DNA of 64,000 nucleotides from Rhinopithecus roxellana (taxonomy: Eukaryota > Chordata > Mammalia > Primates > Cercopithecidae), in contig NC_044551.1 in the NCBI RefSeq assembly GCF_007565055.1, positions 91,542,089-91,606,088 on the forward strand, read 5' to 3'. Both the position numbers and the translations under genes were made by a program. Under the pieces are notes generated by a model. It had not been told where the DNA came from. It did no database searches and saw nothing but the letters and a program-made list of their open reading frames with translations. Below are positions 44,359-54,846 of the stretch, piece after piece; position 1 is the stretch's first letter; every line of letters starts with the position of its first letter.

Positions 44359-44717
44359 CAGTGGTCCCCAACCTTTCTGGCACCAGGACCCAGTTTTGAG
44401 AAAGACAATTTTTCCACAAGACTGGGGCGAGAGGTAGGCAATGGGGTGGGAGGGGATGGTTTCAGGATGAAACTGCTCCACTTCAGGTCATCAGGCATTA
44501 GGTTCTCACAAGGAGAGTACAACCTAGATCCCTTGCATGTGCAGTTTCCAATAGGGTTCATGCTCCTATGAGACTCTAATACCACTGCGGATCTGACAGG
44601 AGGCGGAGCTCAGGCCGTAATGCTCACTTGCCCACCACTTACCTCCTGCTGTACATCCGAGGTCCTAACAGGCCACAGGCTGGTGCCGGTCTGCAGCCCA
44701 GGGGTTGGGGATCCCTG
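44359..44717 (-). mobile_element. MER1-type hAT-Charlie DNA transposon
   Basis: It starts CAGTGGTCCCCAACCTTTC and ends GGGGTTGGGGATCCCTG. The interior has TCATCAGGCATTAGGTTCTC, TCTGACAGGAGGCGGAGCTC and TCCTAACAGGCCACAGGC, typical of MER1/Charlie3. The 8-bp flanks CTACAGAT (44351-44358) and TTGTAGAT (44718-44725) match at 5 of 8 and differ only by transitions. Confidence 0.9.
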
Positions 44718-44748
44718 TTGTAGATCATGAGATGGCTTCCTGGGCAGA

Positions 44749-45095
44749 TGATGTGGTTTGGCTCTGTCCCCACCCAAATCTCATCTTGAATTCCCATGTG
44801 TTGTGGGAGGGACTGAGTGGGAGGTAACTGAATCGTGGGTCAAGTCTTTCCCGTCCTGTTCTCGCGATAGTAAGTCTCACAAGATCTGATGTTTTTAAAA
44901 AGAAGAGGTTCCCTGCACAAGTTCTCTCTCTTTGCCTGCCACCATCCTCTTAAGAAGTGACTTGCCCCTCCTTGCCTTCCACCATGATTGTGAGGCCTCC
45001 CCAGCCATGTGGAGTTGTTAAGTCCAATTAAACTTTCTTTTGTAAATTGCCCAGTCTCAAGTATGTTTTTATCAGCATGAATACAGACTAATACA
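44749..45095 (+). mobile_element. THE1-type solo LTR (ERVL-MaLR)
   Basis: It starts TGATGTGGTTTGGCTCTGTC and ends GACTAATACA, with AATCTCATCTTGAATTCCC, CTTTGCCTGCCACCATCC and GCCTTCCACCATGATTGTG inside. The pentamers GCAGA (44744-44748) and GCAGG (45096-45100) form a near-perfect target-site duplication. Confidence 0.95.
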
Positions 45096-45257
45096 GCAGG
45101 CCTCTACAGATTATGGGCTAGAGTTCTATTTTCACATCTGGTGTGGCCTTATCCGTTCATATATTCTGTCTCTCCGGCAGTGAACCAAGCAGCTTCAGCC
45201 TGCCCCAGCCACATCAGCCTGCAGTGGAGCAGTGATGGCAGGTGGGGTTGGGGGAAG

Positions 45258-45692
45258 GGTAGTGGATTGAATGGTAGTCCCCCAAAAAGATATATTCATG
45301 TCCTAATCCTCGGAATCAGTGAATGTGACCTTCTTTGGAAGAAGGGTCATTGTGAATGTAATGAAGTTAAGGATCTCCAGATGTAATTATTCTGGTTCAC
45401 CCGGATGGTCCCTTAATCCAACAACAGTGTCCTTAAAGAAAACAGAAGAGAAGGCCAAGAGAGGAAGAGAAGGCTACGTGAAGACATAGCCAGAGATTGG
45501 AATAAGGCAACTATGAGCCAAGGAACCTGGAACCACCAGAAGCTGGAGGAGGCAAGGAAAGATTCTCCCTAGACCCTTCAGTGGGCCTGACCCTGCTGAT
45601 GCCTTGATTTTTGACTTCCAGCCTCCAGAACTGTGAGGGCAACAAACGTCTGCTATGATCTACCACACGTGTGCTATTTGTTATGCAGCCCT
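45258..45692 (+). mobile_element. MLT1-type LTR (MaLR)
   Basis: AGTGGATTGAATGGTAGTCC, AAAGATATATTCATGTCCTAA, TGAATGTGACCTTCTTTGG, GCCAAGGAACCTGGAACC and CCAGCCTCCAGAACTGTGAG follow the MLT1 consensus. The 3' end beyond 45660 is diverged. Confidence 0.9.
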
Positions 45693-46934
45693 ATCTTGCC
45701 CTGCCTAAGGGGGAAGACTAGGGAAACAGGATATTTCCTAGACTTGGTTCAAATAACCAAGATATTTGGAAAAAAATTGAAAAATTCAAACACTCAGATA
45801 TTTTAGAGTGACTTTATGTTTTATACTGTGAAAACAGACATCCAGATTTATTTTTATTTTCTCCTAGATGTTTGGCCTTTTGGAGATCTAGAGTTCCTTT
45901 GGTATGTGGTCAGCAGTCCCTTGAAGATGTATCTGTGGCTATTTACCTAAATGCACCCATCAGATAGTATCATTCATATGTTGGTAAGTAATAATAAATA
46001 TAGAACTTGTTTACAGAACTAGGGTAATAGGCATGATGGGCAATACATATTACCTGAGGAACTGTGCCCTATTTTAGCATACTTAGGATTTGTCCAGTTA
46101 CACTCTTACTACACTCCCCCACACTCTGGAGTTTCTCTTTCCCCTCTTATCTCCTGTCCTCTTTTATGCATAGATTCGAGTCACTTCTGAATTAACCATA
46201 ATATTTTAGAAGCAAAAAAAGGTGTCTATAGCCAAATAAGTACTACATTGCTTTCTAAATTGAAACCCCAAATTGTTAAAACTCTGGACTTATTACCATT
46301 TTTCCCATGCAATATCCATGTCATATTAATCGTTTAGTCCCTGATTGACTCTAATAGACTCAAATAATAACTTATTTGAAAATAAATTTCAAATAATAGA
46401 GTGTGGACATGTAATTAACATGCATAACAAATGCTCTTGGAAATTCATGCAGAATATTCCCAACTGCAGTACCAGCTATCATGGCAGCGTGCCCACAGGG
46501 GGTCCCCAGGATCCCAAAACATGTGCCCAGTCACAAATGGGCACATTCACATCCACGTGGGTAAACATGTTGGAGAACAAGTTGGTATATTCAAGTGCAA
46601 CTGACGCATGGGTTCAACTTCTTTGACCCTAGCATTGTTTCAAGATGTCAGTTTCTGCCGCTCCGCAGAAATTCCCCAGAAAAGAACCTGCCAATTGACA
46701 TCTCCAAAGCAGGCCCCCTCTGCACTAGTTTAGATCTTTCTTTTCTCATCTTTGTAGATAGAGAACAGCAGGAAGGTTAAATGATTGGATTCAAATATGA
46801 AGGAATGTTCTCTTTTAGCAAACCTAATTTCATCATGTTTCACAGAGAAGGACTGATGAAGTCAACACATTCACACAGTAAATCTCTATATCTCAAATGC
46901 AAATGTCAACGTATGTCACAAACCTTTAAAATTT
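45693..46934. other. 1.2-kb unassigned AT-rich region
   Basis: No family or gene is recognised. Frames are at most 93 codons (46345-46626, plus) with no domain. Confidence 0.4.
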
Positions 46935-47071
46935 GCATTCCTTAGAACTACACTTCTAGAAATTGATCCTAGGGAAATACCAGAAAAGTGCAAAAGGACA
47001 TATATCAACGGTATTAGTTACAGTAGTGTTTATACAGCAGGAAGAAAAAAAAATCTGGAAGCAATCTAAAG

Positions 47072-47626
47072 TGAGGCAGGATAGGTCATCAAGGAAGGTT
47101 CTCAGATGCAGCAACCGTGGTGACCCGAGAGTCAACACAATCGCATTGTAGTTGAGCTTATTCAAGCAAAGATGTCTTCAGTAGGGACTTTCTCCTCTAG
47201 AGAGCATGTGCACTTTGATTTTACCTGTCCTCAAACTGACCTTTTGCTCATTATAATAGTAAAAAACACACCCCTGGGTGGAGATTTAAGATGGTAATGA
47301 GACATGCAATGTATGAACAAGAATGTGCAGCTACTGCGCATGTGCACCCAGAGGACCACCCAGAACATGTTTAGAGCAACACCTCTTCCCACCTACTTAT
47401 GAACAATTGTGTGAGACTGCCCTAACGGGAGTCTCCCTAGAGCCAGTCTTTGCTGTCTCATCCTTACGAGCAGCCTGCCCTGATTCTCTTTCTTACAGTT
47501 ACTGTCTATTCTGCGACTAACTTTCAAAACATTCTTTTTCTTTTGCAATAAATTACTCTATGCTGCATCTCCTTTGCTGTGCATCTCTTAAATTCTTTTA
47601 AACTAAGACAAGAACCAAGGTATCAC
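47072..47626 (+). mobile_element. ERV solo LTR nested in L1M (family not named)
   Basis: About 555 bp interrupt the L1M. The element starts TGAGGCAGGATAGGTCATC and ends AAGGTATCACA. It carries a polyadenylation-type block (TTGCAATAAATTACTC near 47546) and a terminal CTTAAATTCTTTTAAAC region. The short flanks AAAG and ACAG are compatible with a small target duplication. The layout is that of an ERV1-type LTR. Confidence 0.6.
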
Positions 47627-47760
47627 AACAGTGCTCAACAAAGGAAATTAGTAGATAATTATGGGATAGCTCTGTAGTGGAAAATGATTAGAGTCATTAA
47701 AATGAGGCTAAAAGAATATATTTATGGGTCTGGAAAATGTTTATTACTTAAGTAGAAGTT

Positions 47761-48257
47761 TGTTTTAGTTTCCTATGGCTGCTGTAATAAATTACCACAA
47801 ATTTAGTGGATTTAAGAAACAAATGTATTTCGCAGTTCTGGAGGTCAAAATTTGAACGGGTCTCTGTTGGCTAAAATCAAGATGTCAGCAGGATGGTATT
47901 CCTTCTGGAGGCTCTCAGGGAGAATACGTTCTCCTTGCCTTCCCAGCTTCTGAAGGCTGCCTGCAGGCCTTGGCTCATGGTTGCTTTCTCCATCTTCAAG
48001 GCCAGGAGTGGGGCATCTTCCACTCTGCCCTCTGCTTCCACTGGCACATCTGCTTCTTGACTCTGACCTTTCTGCCTGCCTCTTATAAGGCCCCTGTGAT
48101 TACATGGGGGCCACATAAATAATCCAGGATACCCTTGCTATCTCAAGCCCCTTAATCACATCTGCAAAGTTGCTTTAGTCATTTAAGATAACATAGTCAC
48201 AAATTCCAGGGATTAGCATATGGACATCTTTGGAGGTCTATTATCCTGAGTGCCACA
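47761..48257 (-). mobile_element. MLT1-type solo LTR (MaLR), intact ends
   Basis: The reverse complement of a full MLT1 LTR: TGTTTTAGTTTCCTATGGC, AATAAATTACCACAAATTTAG, GCCTCTTATAAGGCCCCTG, and a TTATCCTGAGTGCCACA end. The 5-bp flank AAGTT is present at 47756-47760 and again at 48259-48263. Confidence 0.92.
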
Positions 48258-48340
48258 AAAGTTCAAATTGCAGAATAATAAACCTAGGCATGGTTCCATT
48301 TGTCTATGTTTTGACAAAAATTATATAAAAATCAGCCAAC

Positions 48341-48739
48341 AGACACTCCTATCATCAGGAAATGCCAAGGTTTTGAAGACCTGCGCCAGGAAGTGAAGAT
48401 GAAGACTGGATATATTCCTTGTTATACTACATTCAGCTTTTACAATTTGCAAACCAGAAGGAGACCTGCCCTACTTTTCTCAGCTCTTTGCTCTCAGCAG
48501 CCCTTTGCTTCAGGAATGATTGCAAAATGCACAGATGTGCCAAAAGGGAGAAGGGGATAATGGAGGAGGAGAGACATATTTGGCTAGTATTTACTCACAT
48601 TATCTTCCGCTCATACATACATGCATATATATATATATATATATATATGCCAAAAACCTTGAAGCTCATGAGACGTCTCCCTGGCACAGTGACTCCATGC
48701 TCATATATTCACTTATTTTTCTATTCAACAAATAAGTAA
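48341..48739. other. Unassigned sequence with an AT microsatellite
   Basis: An (AT)n tract lies at 48625-48648. The 106-codon plus frame at 48419-48739 runs through it and has no domain. Confidence 0.45.
48625..48648. repeat. (AT)n microsatellite
   Basis: This is a pure AT dinucleotide run of about 12 units. Confidence 0.95.
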
Positions 48740-49530
48740 GTCCCTACAATAGAGTGAGCTCCAGGAAAAGCTCTGGAATAGAGAAGGCACGGGGCTTGCC
48801 ACCCTGGGAGCTTACAATTTAGCAGGTGAGAGGGACACCAAACAGCTAGGGAAACAGATAATTACTTTATCACAATGGTGCAGTGAGGGAAATGTGCTGG
48901 GTGGTGTGAGCACATGCTGGGACAGTAGAACTTGACAACAGGCTCAGAAAAGGCAGTCCCAGGCAACTCCAGCCACTGTGAGGGCTGAAGCATGAATAGG
49001 TGTCAGCAAAATAAAGTTGGGAAGGTAGAGGGGGAAGAAGAAGGTCCCAGCATTAGAAATATGCATGCGAGCTCTGGATTGAGAAGCCTCTCTTCAAGGA
49101 ACCGAATAAGGGCTGGCATGGAGCACAGAGGATGAGAGAGGAGGAGGATGCAGCTGCAGGGGTAACCTGGGGCCAAGAATCGGGGTCCAGTGGGTCAAAG
49201 TAAGGGTTTTAAGCTTATCTAAAAAGCAATGGTGAGCCATTTAGGGGTTTAAGCAGAGGGTCAACATGATGAAATGTATGTTTTAAAAACCTAACTCCAC
49301 TGCAGTGTCAATAATAATCAGGAGGCAGCTAAGGAAATTTGGGGAAGAAAAATCAATTGCTATTTCCACGATATGATTGTAGATCTGACCCAGATGATGG
49401 TATGGAGGCAGAGAGAAGTGGACAGGTATTTAGGAAGATGAACTCTGCCGCAGGGATGATGCCCAAGCATCCAGCTTGAGCAACCTGATGCTGCTTTGAA
49501 GTAATAAGAAATGGTGAAGGATCTAATTAG
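48740..49530 (+). repeat. Ancient dispersed mammalian repeat, copy 3 (family not named)
   Basis: GGGAGCTTACAATTTAGCAGG, AACAGCTAGGGAAACAGATA, GCAATGGTGAGCCATTTAGG, GGTTTAAGCAGAGGGTCAAC and ATGATGAAATGTATGTTTTA follow the same consensus as the copies at 4690 and 34430. This copy covers the middle portion of the element. Confidence 0.6.
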
Positions 49531-51471
49531 AGCACAAAGGATGGAAAGCATCAGGGTACGGCATGAGTTTAGTTTCGCTAATGTAGTCCCAAATTTGTCT
49601 CTTGTCTTTATAAACTCTCAACATCTCCCAGAAAATCTGCTATTTTAGTACCAAACCACATTTCCGACTTCTTTCAGTATAAAAGTATTCCCAAGGTTCT
49701 TTTTTCTTTTTTAATCAGACCAAGAGCCTTTGGGTACAAAAATACAGCCACAAAATCTGTAAGATATCCCCTTAAGCTTAAGAAGTGATGTTAATTAACC
49801 ACTCTTCTAAAGCTTATATCTAATGTAAATTTTAGCACAATGATTATAATTAACACAAGTAAGCTTGTTTTCTTTTAGGTAAAAAAAATTTGGAAACCTC
49901 AACCTGGAAACTTAATTCTATCCTGGCAGAGACCAGATCCTTCTGAGATAATTATTACCATTACTATCCCACTCTCCTTTCTGTACTCAACCTTGATTAA
50001 ATAATGGGAAACACATGGATAAAATGAGGCCCACGCAAACGTCAACCACAAGAGAACTTTTACCCCTAGTCCCTCTGCAACATGGCAGGTTTCCCTATTA
50101 CACAGTGATTAATTCAGAGATATGGAGTTAATCCATAACAAAGTTCCAACAGAAACATTTTAATAGTTTATTGTAACCAGAAATGGATGGCATGTATTGA
50201 AATGGTTACTAACCAATTTTCATAATCAGAATTATGCTGTATTGGCCAAAATATTAGTCATGGGATTAGAATCCATCTTCCCTTGAATAGCCTAATCCTC
50301 TTTAAAATAGCTTAATCAGGTTAGCTTCACAGTAAATTTTAGTAAACCCATCACTCTTACAAAATAATTTCAGAAAAGGAAAGATCAAAGTGTTTTAAAT
50401 CCTTGATGCTGATGAAACATTGGGCAAAATAAATGTCTTACAAAGCACTTAAATAATTGGTTTAAGCTAACTATCCTAATAGAGACACATTTGCCCTTAC
50501 AAATGGATTTGTATTATAAAGTGGAAACCAGCACTAGCACTGTGGAAACAAGTTATCAGTGCTAGTTTTCTGAAAAATGTGACAGTAACAAGAAAAGGCA
50601 TATGGAAATGTCTCACTAAGCACCCTGCCTTCCAGCCATCTTTAAATGAAAGCCCTTTTTGGCAATGCTATTTGAGTAAACGATGACCAGACAGGGTGGC
50701 TGATTGCTTTGTGACCTCTGTTTAACACAGCACCCTCTCCTAGTCAACACCATGTTGGCAAGCAAAAACAACCCGAGCTTTTCAAAGCATCTAGTTTGCT
50801 TTGGGGGAACTGTCACCTTAAGACTTCTAAGAATTTCTTATGCATGCTATATTACTTGGCCACAACCCTATCTTCCTATAGACTGCAAAAGTGCTTGAGA
50901 AACCAAGAATGGGATCACAAATGTGCTCCTGTAAGTTTCCACATAGATTCAACTCCATATTGGATCTTTTCATGTCATCTTGGATTCTTATTTTATTCTA
51001 ATTTATACACTGTCAATCCAGACTTATAACATCAAAAAAAATCATGATCACATCTATATATCTTTATTCAAGTTACTGATAAAAACATTGAAGGTTACAG
51101 ATCCTAGAACAATGACCTTTGATCAATTCCAAGTCCGCATAGAATGACCTCATCACCCAACTGGTTGTTCTTCCCAATAAGTGTCCTTGCATCGAACCCA
51201 AAAGTTTCTAAAGGCTTATCTGAAACTGAACATACATGAAATAAAAAATGTGGGTCTCATGAATGCATGCCCTCAAACAGGTTCTAAGATTCAAAACCTT
51301 CCATTGACTAATGAAGAAAATTTTTCCTGGTTCCACCCCACCTAAACATGGGTTCCCATTACTGTCTCTTCTTTGCCATCTGCCCACAAGTCAGCCACCT
51401 TGTTGAAAGTAAAAAAGCTACTGCCAACATAATTTCAATCAAAATGCTTTTATAGTTTTGGAGAGTATTAG
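49531..51471. other. 1.9-kb unassigned AT-rich region
   Basis: No dispersed repeat or gene is recognised. Open frames stay below 80 codons. This is one of the longer repeat-poor stretches of the window. Confidence 0.4.
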
Positions 51472-51770
51472 TGTGATGGTTAATTTTATGTGAAAACTTG
51501 ACTAGGCCATGGTGCCTACATATTGTTCAAGCATTATTCTGGATGTTTCTGGGGATGTGGTTTTTCAGTGAGATTTACACTTAAATTGAGACTTTGAGTA
51601 AAACAGAATGTTCTCCATAGTGTGGTTGTCTTATCCACATTATGGATGAGATTGCGTTTCATCCAATCAGTTGAAGGTCTGAATAGAACAAAAGACTGAC
51701 TTCCCCTGAGTAAGAGGCGTACGTGCATATCCTATGGGCTCTGTTCGTCTGGACAAGCCTCACTAATACA
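51472..51770 (+). mobile_element. MLT2-type LTR (ERVL), internally deleted
   Basis: It starts TGTGATGGTTAATTTTATGTG and ends CCTCACTAATACA. The interior has TTGAGTAAAACAGAATGTTC and CATCCAATCAGTTGAAGGTC. At about 300 bp, against 450-550 for the family, it lacks the middle and the CT/TA-rich part. Confidence 0.9.
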
Positions 51771-53247
51771 AGAATATATAATACTTTTTATTACAAAAAA
51801 GTGCAAAAATTTGCTAATACATTGCACAAAAACAATCTTGTACCCATACTTCTTCAATTAGTCATTTTATCATAATAGCCTCTTTATTCTCTTTAAGTGG
51901 TTCACACCCAGAGTTCTTCAGACTTCTCCTTTCAGGATGCTTCCACCTTCTTGTTTGTCCTTGAAGTCTTGGGTAAAGGAAATATAAATATTTCACCACT
52001 GCAACTCCTGTTTTCTACTCTTCAGAAGATATCTCCTGAATCATGGGTCAAAATACAGCCACTCTTTGGTATAGAAGTCATAGAATATTAATAACTCATA
52101 GTGGATTTATCAGTCATGCTTATTAATAAAAACAGTACATTCAGGACACAAGAGCCCCTTGAAGGCAAATGAGAAAGGGAAGCCTAGCTGAGAGTGACAG
52201 GAACTGGAGTGGCTAAGGGCAAGAGGACGCTGTGCACAAAACACTTCTGTGGAACATGAAGAAAGGCCTCACCAGTTCAAGGCACTGCCAGAGACATCCA
52301 CTTTTTTGTGGCTATAACAATGATATTTTCAATGACAAATGATTTCTCAGGAGAGGTCTTGGTCTAATGAGATGCTACCATAAAGTAATAAAACCACAAA
52401 AGACTGTAGAAAAACAGAATGATAGATAAGCTATGGAACACTGCCAAGTTGTCTTTGCATTTCAATTACTTGTGGCAATAAGAGACAGACATAATATGGG
52501 TAACAAAAAGCCAACCATACTCCAAAAACTTAATTTTAGCAAATGGTTCAAAGTCTTCCCACAAGATCCTTTCCTAAAACCATTGACAAATGTTGCATTT
52601 GCAGGAGAGAGCTACAGAAGCCTGCCTGAGAAGACCACTTAAAAGCCAGAGTCTCCCAGAGGAGCAGTGCTGGGTGAAGTATCCAGAGGTCTCAAAGAGA
52701 CTGGCTCCACCCGTCCTCAACAGACAGATGTATAAATAAGAATGCCAGTTCTAAATCCCAACAAAAGAATTCTGGACTCAGCAGGATACTTCTTCTGATC
52801 AGCACATTCTCTCCCTGTTGAAAACTCCACCATTGACAGTTATAAACAACAGGTTGTTTGATGACAACAACAGGTTGTTTGAGGACAAGGGAAGCTTGTG
52901 GAATAATTTGAAGGATAGTGATATCAAGTCTTGGGGAAACAAACCTTTCAGAGAGACCAAAACCTGTGCCTACTACTAGACATTCTCTCTCTGAGCAGTG
53001 AGGTTCCTGCACCAGAAATGTTCTGTTCGCTAAGTCTCAATCTCTGAGCCCCTTGTTTATAATCTGCTCTCTACTGACAAGGCCTTTTTTCAGATGAGGT
53101 GGTTTAGAATAGACTAAGTACAGTTTTAGACATGCTAATACACCAAAATTTCCTGAGCGCCACTGACTCTCCTTCCTAATCACTGACGTCATGATTAGAT
53201 TCTAAAACTCCCCTATTACCCATTTATAGATCAATGCATAGGGTGAG
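51771..53247. other. 1.5-kb unassigned region
   Basis: No family is recognised. It holds a 21-bp tandem duplication (52845-52886) and a perfect CRE palindrome TGACGTCA at 53184-53191. The 106-codon minus frame at 52692-53012 crosses the duplication and has no domain. Confidence 0.4.
52845..52886 (+). repeat. 21-bp tandem duplication
   Basis: Two adjacent units of AACAACAGGTTGTTTGATGAC, the second with one T-to-G change, lie at 52845-52865 and 52866-52886. Each unit contains a near-palindrome AACAACAGGTTGTT. Confidence 0.93.
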
Positions 53248-54386
53248 TGTTGTGGGCTGAAGTGTCTCTCCAAAAATGCGTATGTTGAAGTCCTCTCCCC
53301 TCAGTTCCTCAGTATATGACTGTATTTGAAGATAGGGTCTTTAACGAGGTGATTAAGTTAAAATGAGGTCATTTTAGATGAGGTCCTCATCCATTACAAA
53401 TGGTGTCCTTATAAAAGGGAAATACAGACACAGAGACAGGTACAAATAGAGGGAAGACCACGAGAAGGCACAGGGAGGTGACGGCCATGCACAAGCCAAG
53501 GATGGAGGCCTGGAACAGAGTCTTCCTTCACAGCCTCGGAAGGAAACAACCCTGCTGACACCTCTGTTTCCGGCGGAAGAGATCTGAGTTCCCCAGAGTT
53601 ACTGGTGCTGAATCTGTAGGGATCCACAGCAACTTCAGTCCTTGCCTCCTCAGAAGAAGGAATTCAACTGAGGGGCATAAAGCAGAAAGAGAGACCGAGG
53701 CAAGTTTCAGAGTAGGAGTGCTAGTTTATTTAAAAGGCTTTAGAACAGGAAAAGAAAGGAAAATTCGTTTGAAAGAGACCCAAGTGGGCACCTGAAGATC
53801 CAAGAGAGAAAAGAGAGCAAAAGAAGACTGCAAAACGGGAGCCTTTCACCTTGATCCCAAGACTTTTGGGCCTCACCTCTTTCCCATGATTCTTCCCTTT
53901 AGGATGGGCTTTCCACGTGCCCAGTGCTTGTTTTACCCTTTGGAACTGAGCACAGCACAGTGTGTTTAAGGACTTATATGCATGCCCACCTGAGCCTTTC
54001 TTCCCTTTTCTCGTGGAGTTGCCCCCAGAAGATCATACTTCACCACTTTTGTCTCTTAACACGTAAGCCCAGGAAGTTGCTTCTCCCTGGGGTTTGCGTT
54101 CAATTAACATTTTGATGTTAATGGGTGTGGACCATTAGGAAGTGGCCTCTCCCTGGTGCTGCCAAACTATCATTTTTAGAAAGGCAATGCACTAACCGCC
54201 GACCATCACCGGCCATTCTAGTGGGTGGAGGAAGGGCCCTCTCCTGCCCTGCTCATGCCGAACTACCTGTAACTCCTCCATGTAAGACAGACTTCTAGCC
54301 TCCAGAACTGTGAGACAACGCATTTCTGTTGGTTAACTCAACAAGTCTGTGTTACTTCGTTAGGACAACCATAGAAAGCTAATACA
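53248..54386 (+). mobile_element. MLT1/MST-type LTR (MaLR), split by another LTR
   Basis: The left part (53248-53581) has TGTTGTGGGCTGAAGTGTC, GAAGATAGGGTCTTTAACG, GTGTCCTTATAAAAGGG and CCCTGCTGACACCTCTG. The right part (about 54281-54386) has GACTTCTAGCCTCCAGAAC and the AAGCTAATACA end. Flanks GTGAG (53243-53247) and GTGGG (54387-54391) support a 5-bp target duplication. Confidence 0.88.
53582..54280 (-). mobile_element. ERV1-like solo LTR nested in the MLT1 LTR (family not named)
   Basis: Read on the minus strand, the element has a TGGAGGAGTTACAGG start, a TTTTAAATAAACTAGCA polyadenylation-type block (53723-53740 region) and an R/U5 part ending near TCCCTACAGATTCAGC. This layout fits a reverse-oriented ERV1 LTR of about 700 bp. 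I cannot name the family, and the exact ends are approximate. Confidence 0.6.
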
Positions 54387-54391
54387 GTGGG

Positions 54392-54846
54392 TGGCTTCAG
54401 AACTTACGTGTGGATTTTTCGCTCTCAGAGTTTTTCACAATTTCAAGAGGTTTGGGTTAGTTTGTTTGTTTGCCCCTACCTACCTCCATCACCAAACAAT
54501 AAAAGTTACTACCCACAGCGAAGCTAATGAGCATGGAGCTCCCTATTACCAAAGATGGAGGGAGGGGAGCTCTGTTAAAGGAGGGAGCAGGGATGCTTGT
54601 AGACGCCAAATCACATAATTAGCTCAGAGTAACTGGTAAAGCATAGGCTGATAAAGAATCATGCATATATATTCATTCATACTATTGAATATCCATGAAA
54701 CCATTGTCTTCACTTAGACCTTCAATATTCACTTACCCCTTTATTCCCAACCCCCTGCAATCTCTTTTCTTTTTTCTTTTTTTTAGTGATAAATGCTACA
54801 TATTTGTGGCAGAAGGCTAAAGTATTGTGGTGGTGATGGTGATAAC
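54392..54846. other. Unassigned sequence
   Basis: No family or gene is recognised. Confidence 0.4.

Larger units (their letters stand above)
44200..45180 (+). repeat. Unnamed dispersed repeat (second copy), split by MER1 and THE1
   Basis: Pieces at about 44200-44358, 44718-44748 and 45096-45180 form one older element: GTCTGACTTCCTGGGCTGG, TTGCTACAGAT, then ATCATGAGATGGCTTCCTGG, then CTACAGATTATGGGCTAGAG. It aligns with 14360-14520. Left and right outer limits are uncertain. Confidence 0.6.
46935..48340 (+). mobile_element. L1M (L1ME/L1M4-like) 3' region split into three pieces
   Basis: Pieces at 46935-47071, about 47627-47760 and 48258-48340 read in order along an old L1. They have ACTTCTAGAAATTGATCCTAG, then GATAATTATGGGATAGCTCTG and GTCATTAAAATGAGGC, then TTGCAGAATAATAAACCTAGG and TGGTTCCATTTGTCTATG. 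An ERV LTR and an MLT1 LTR interrupt it. Confidence 0.72.
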
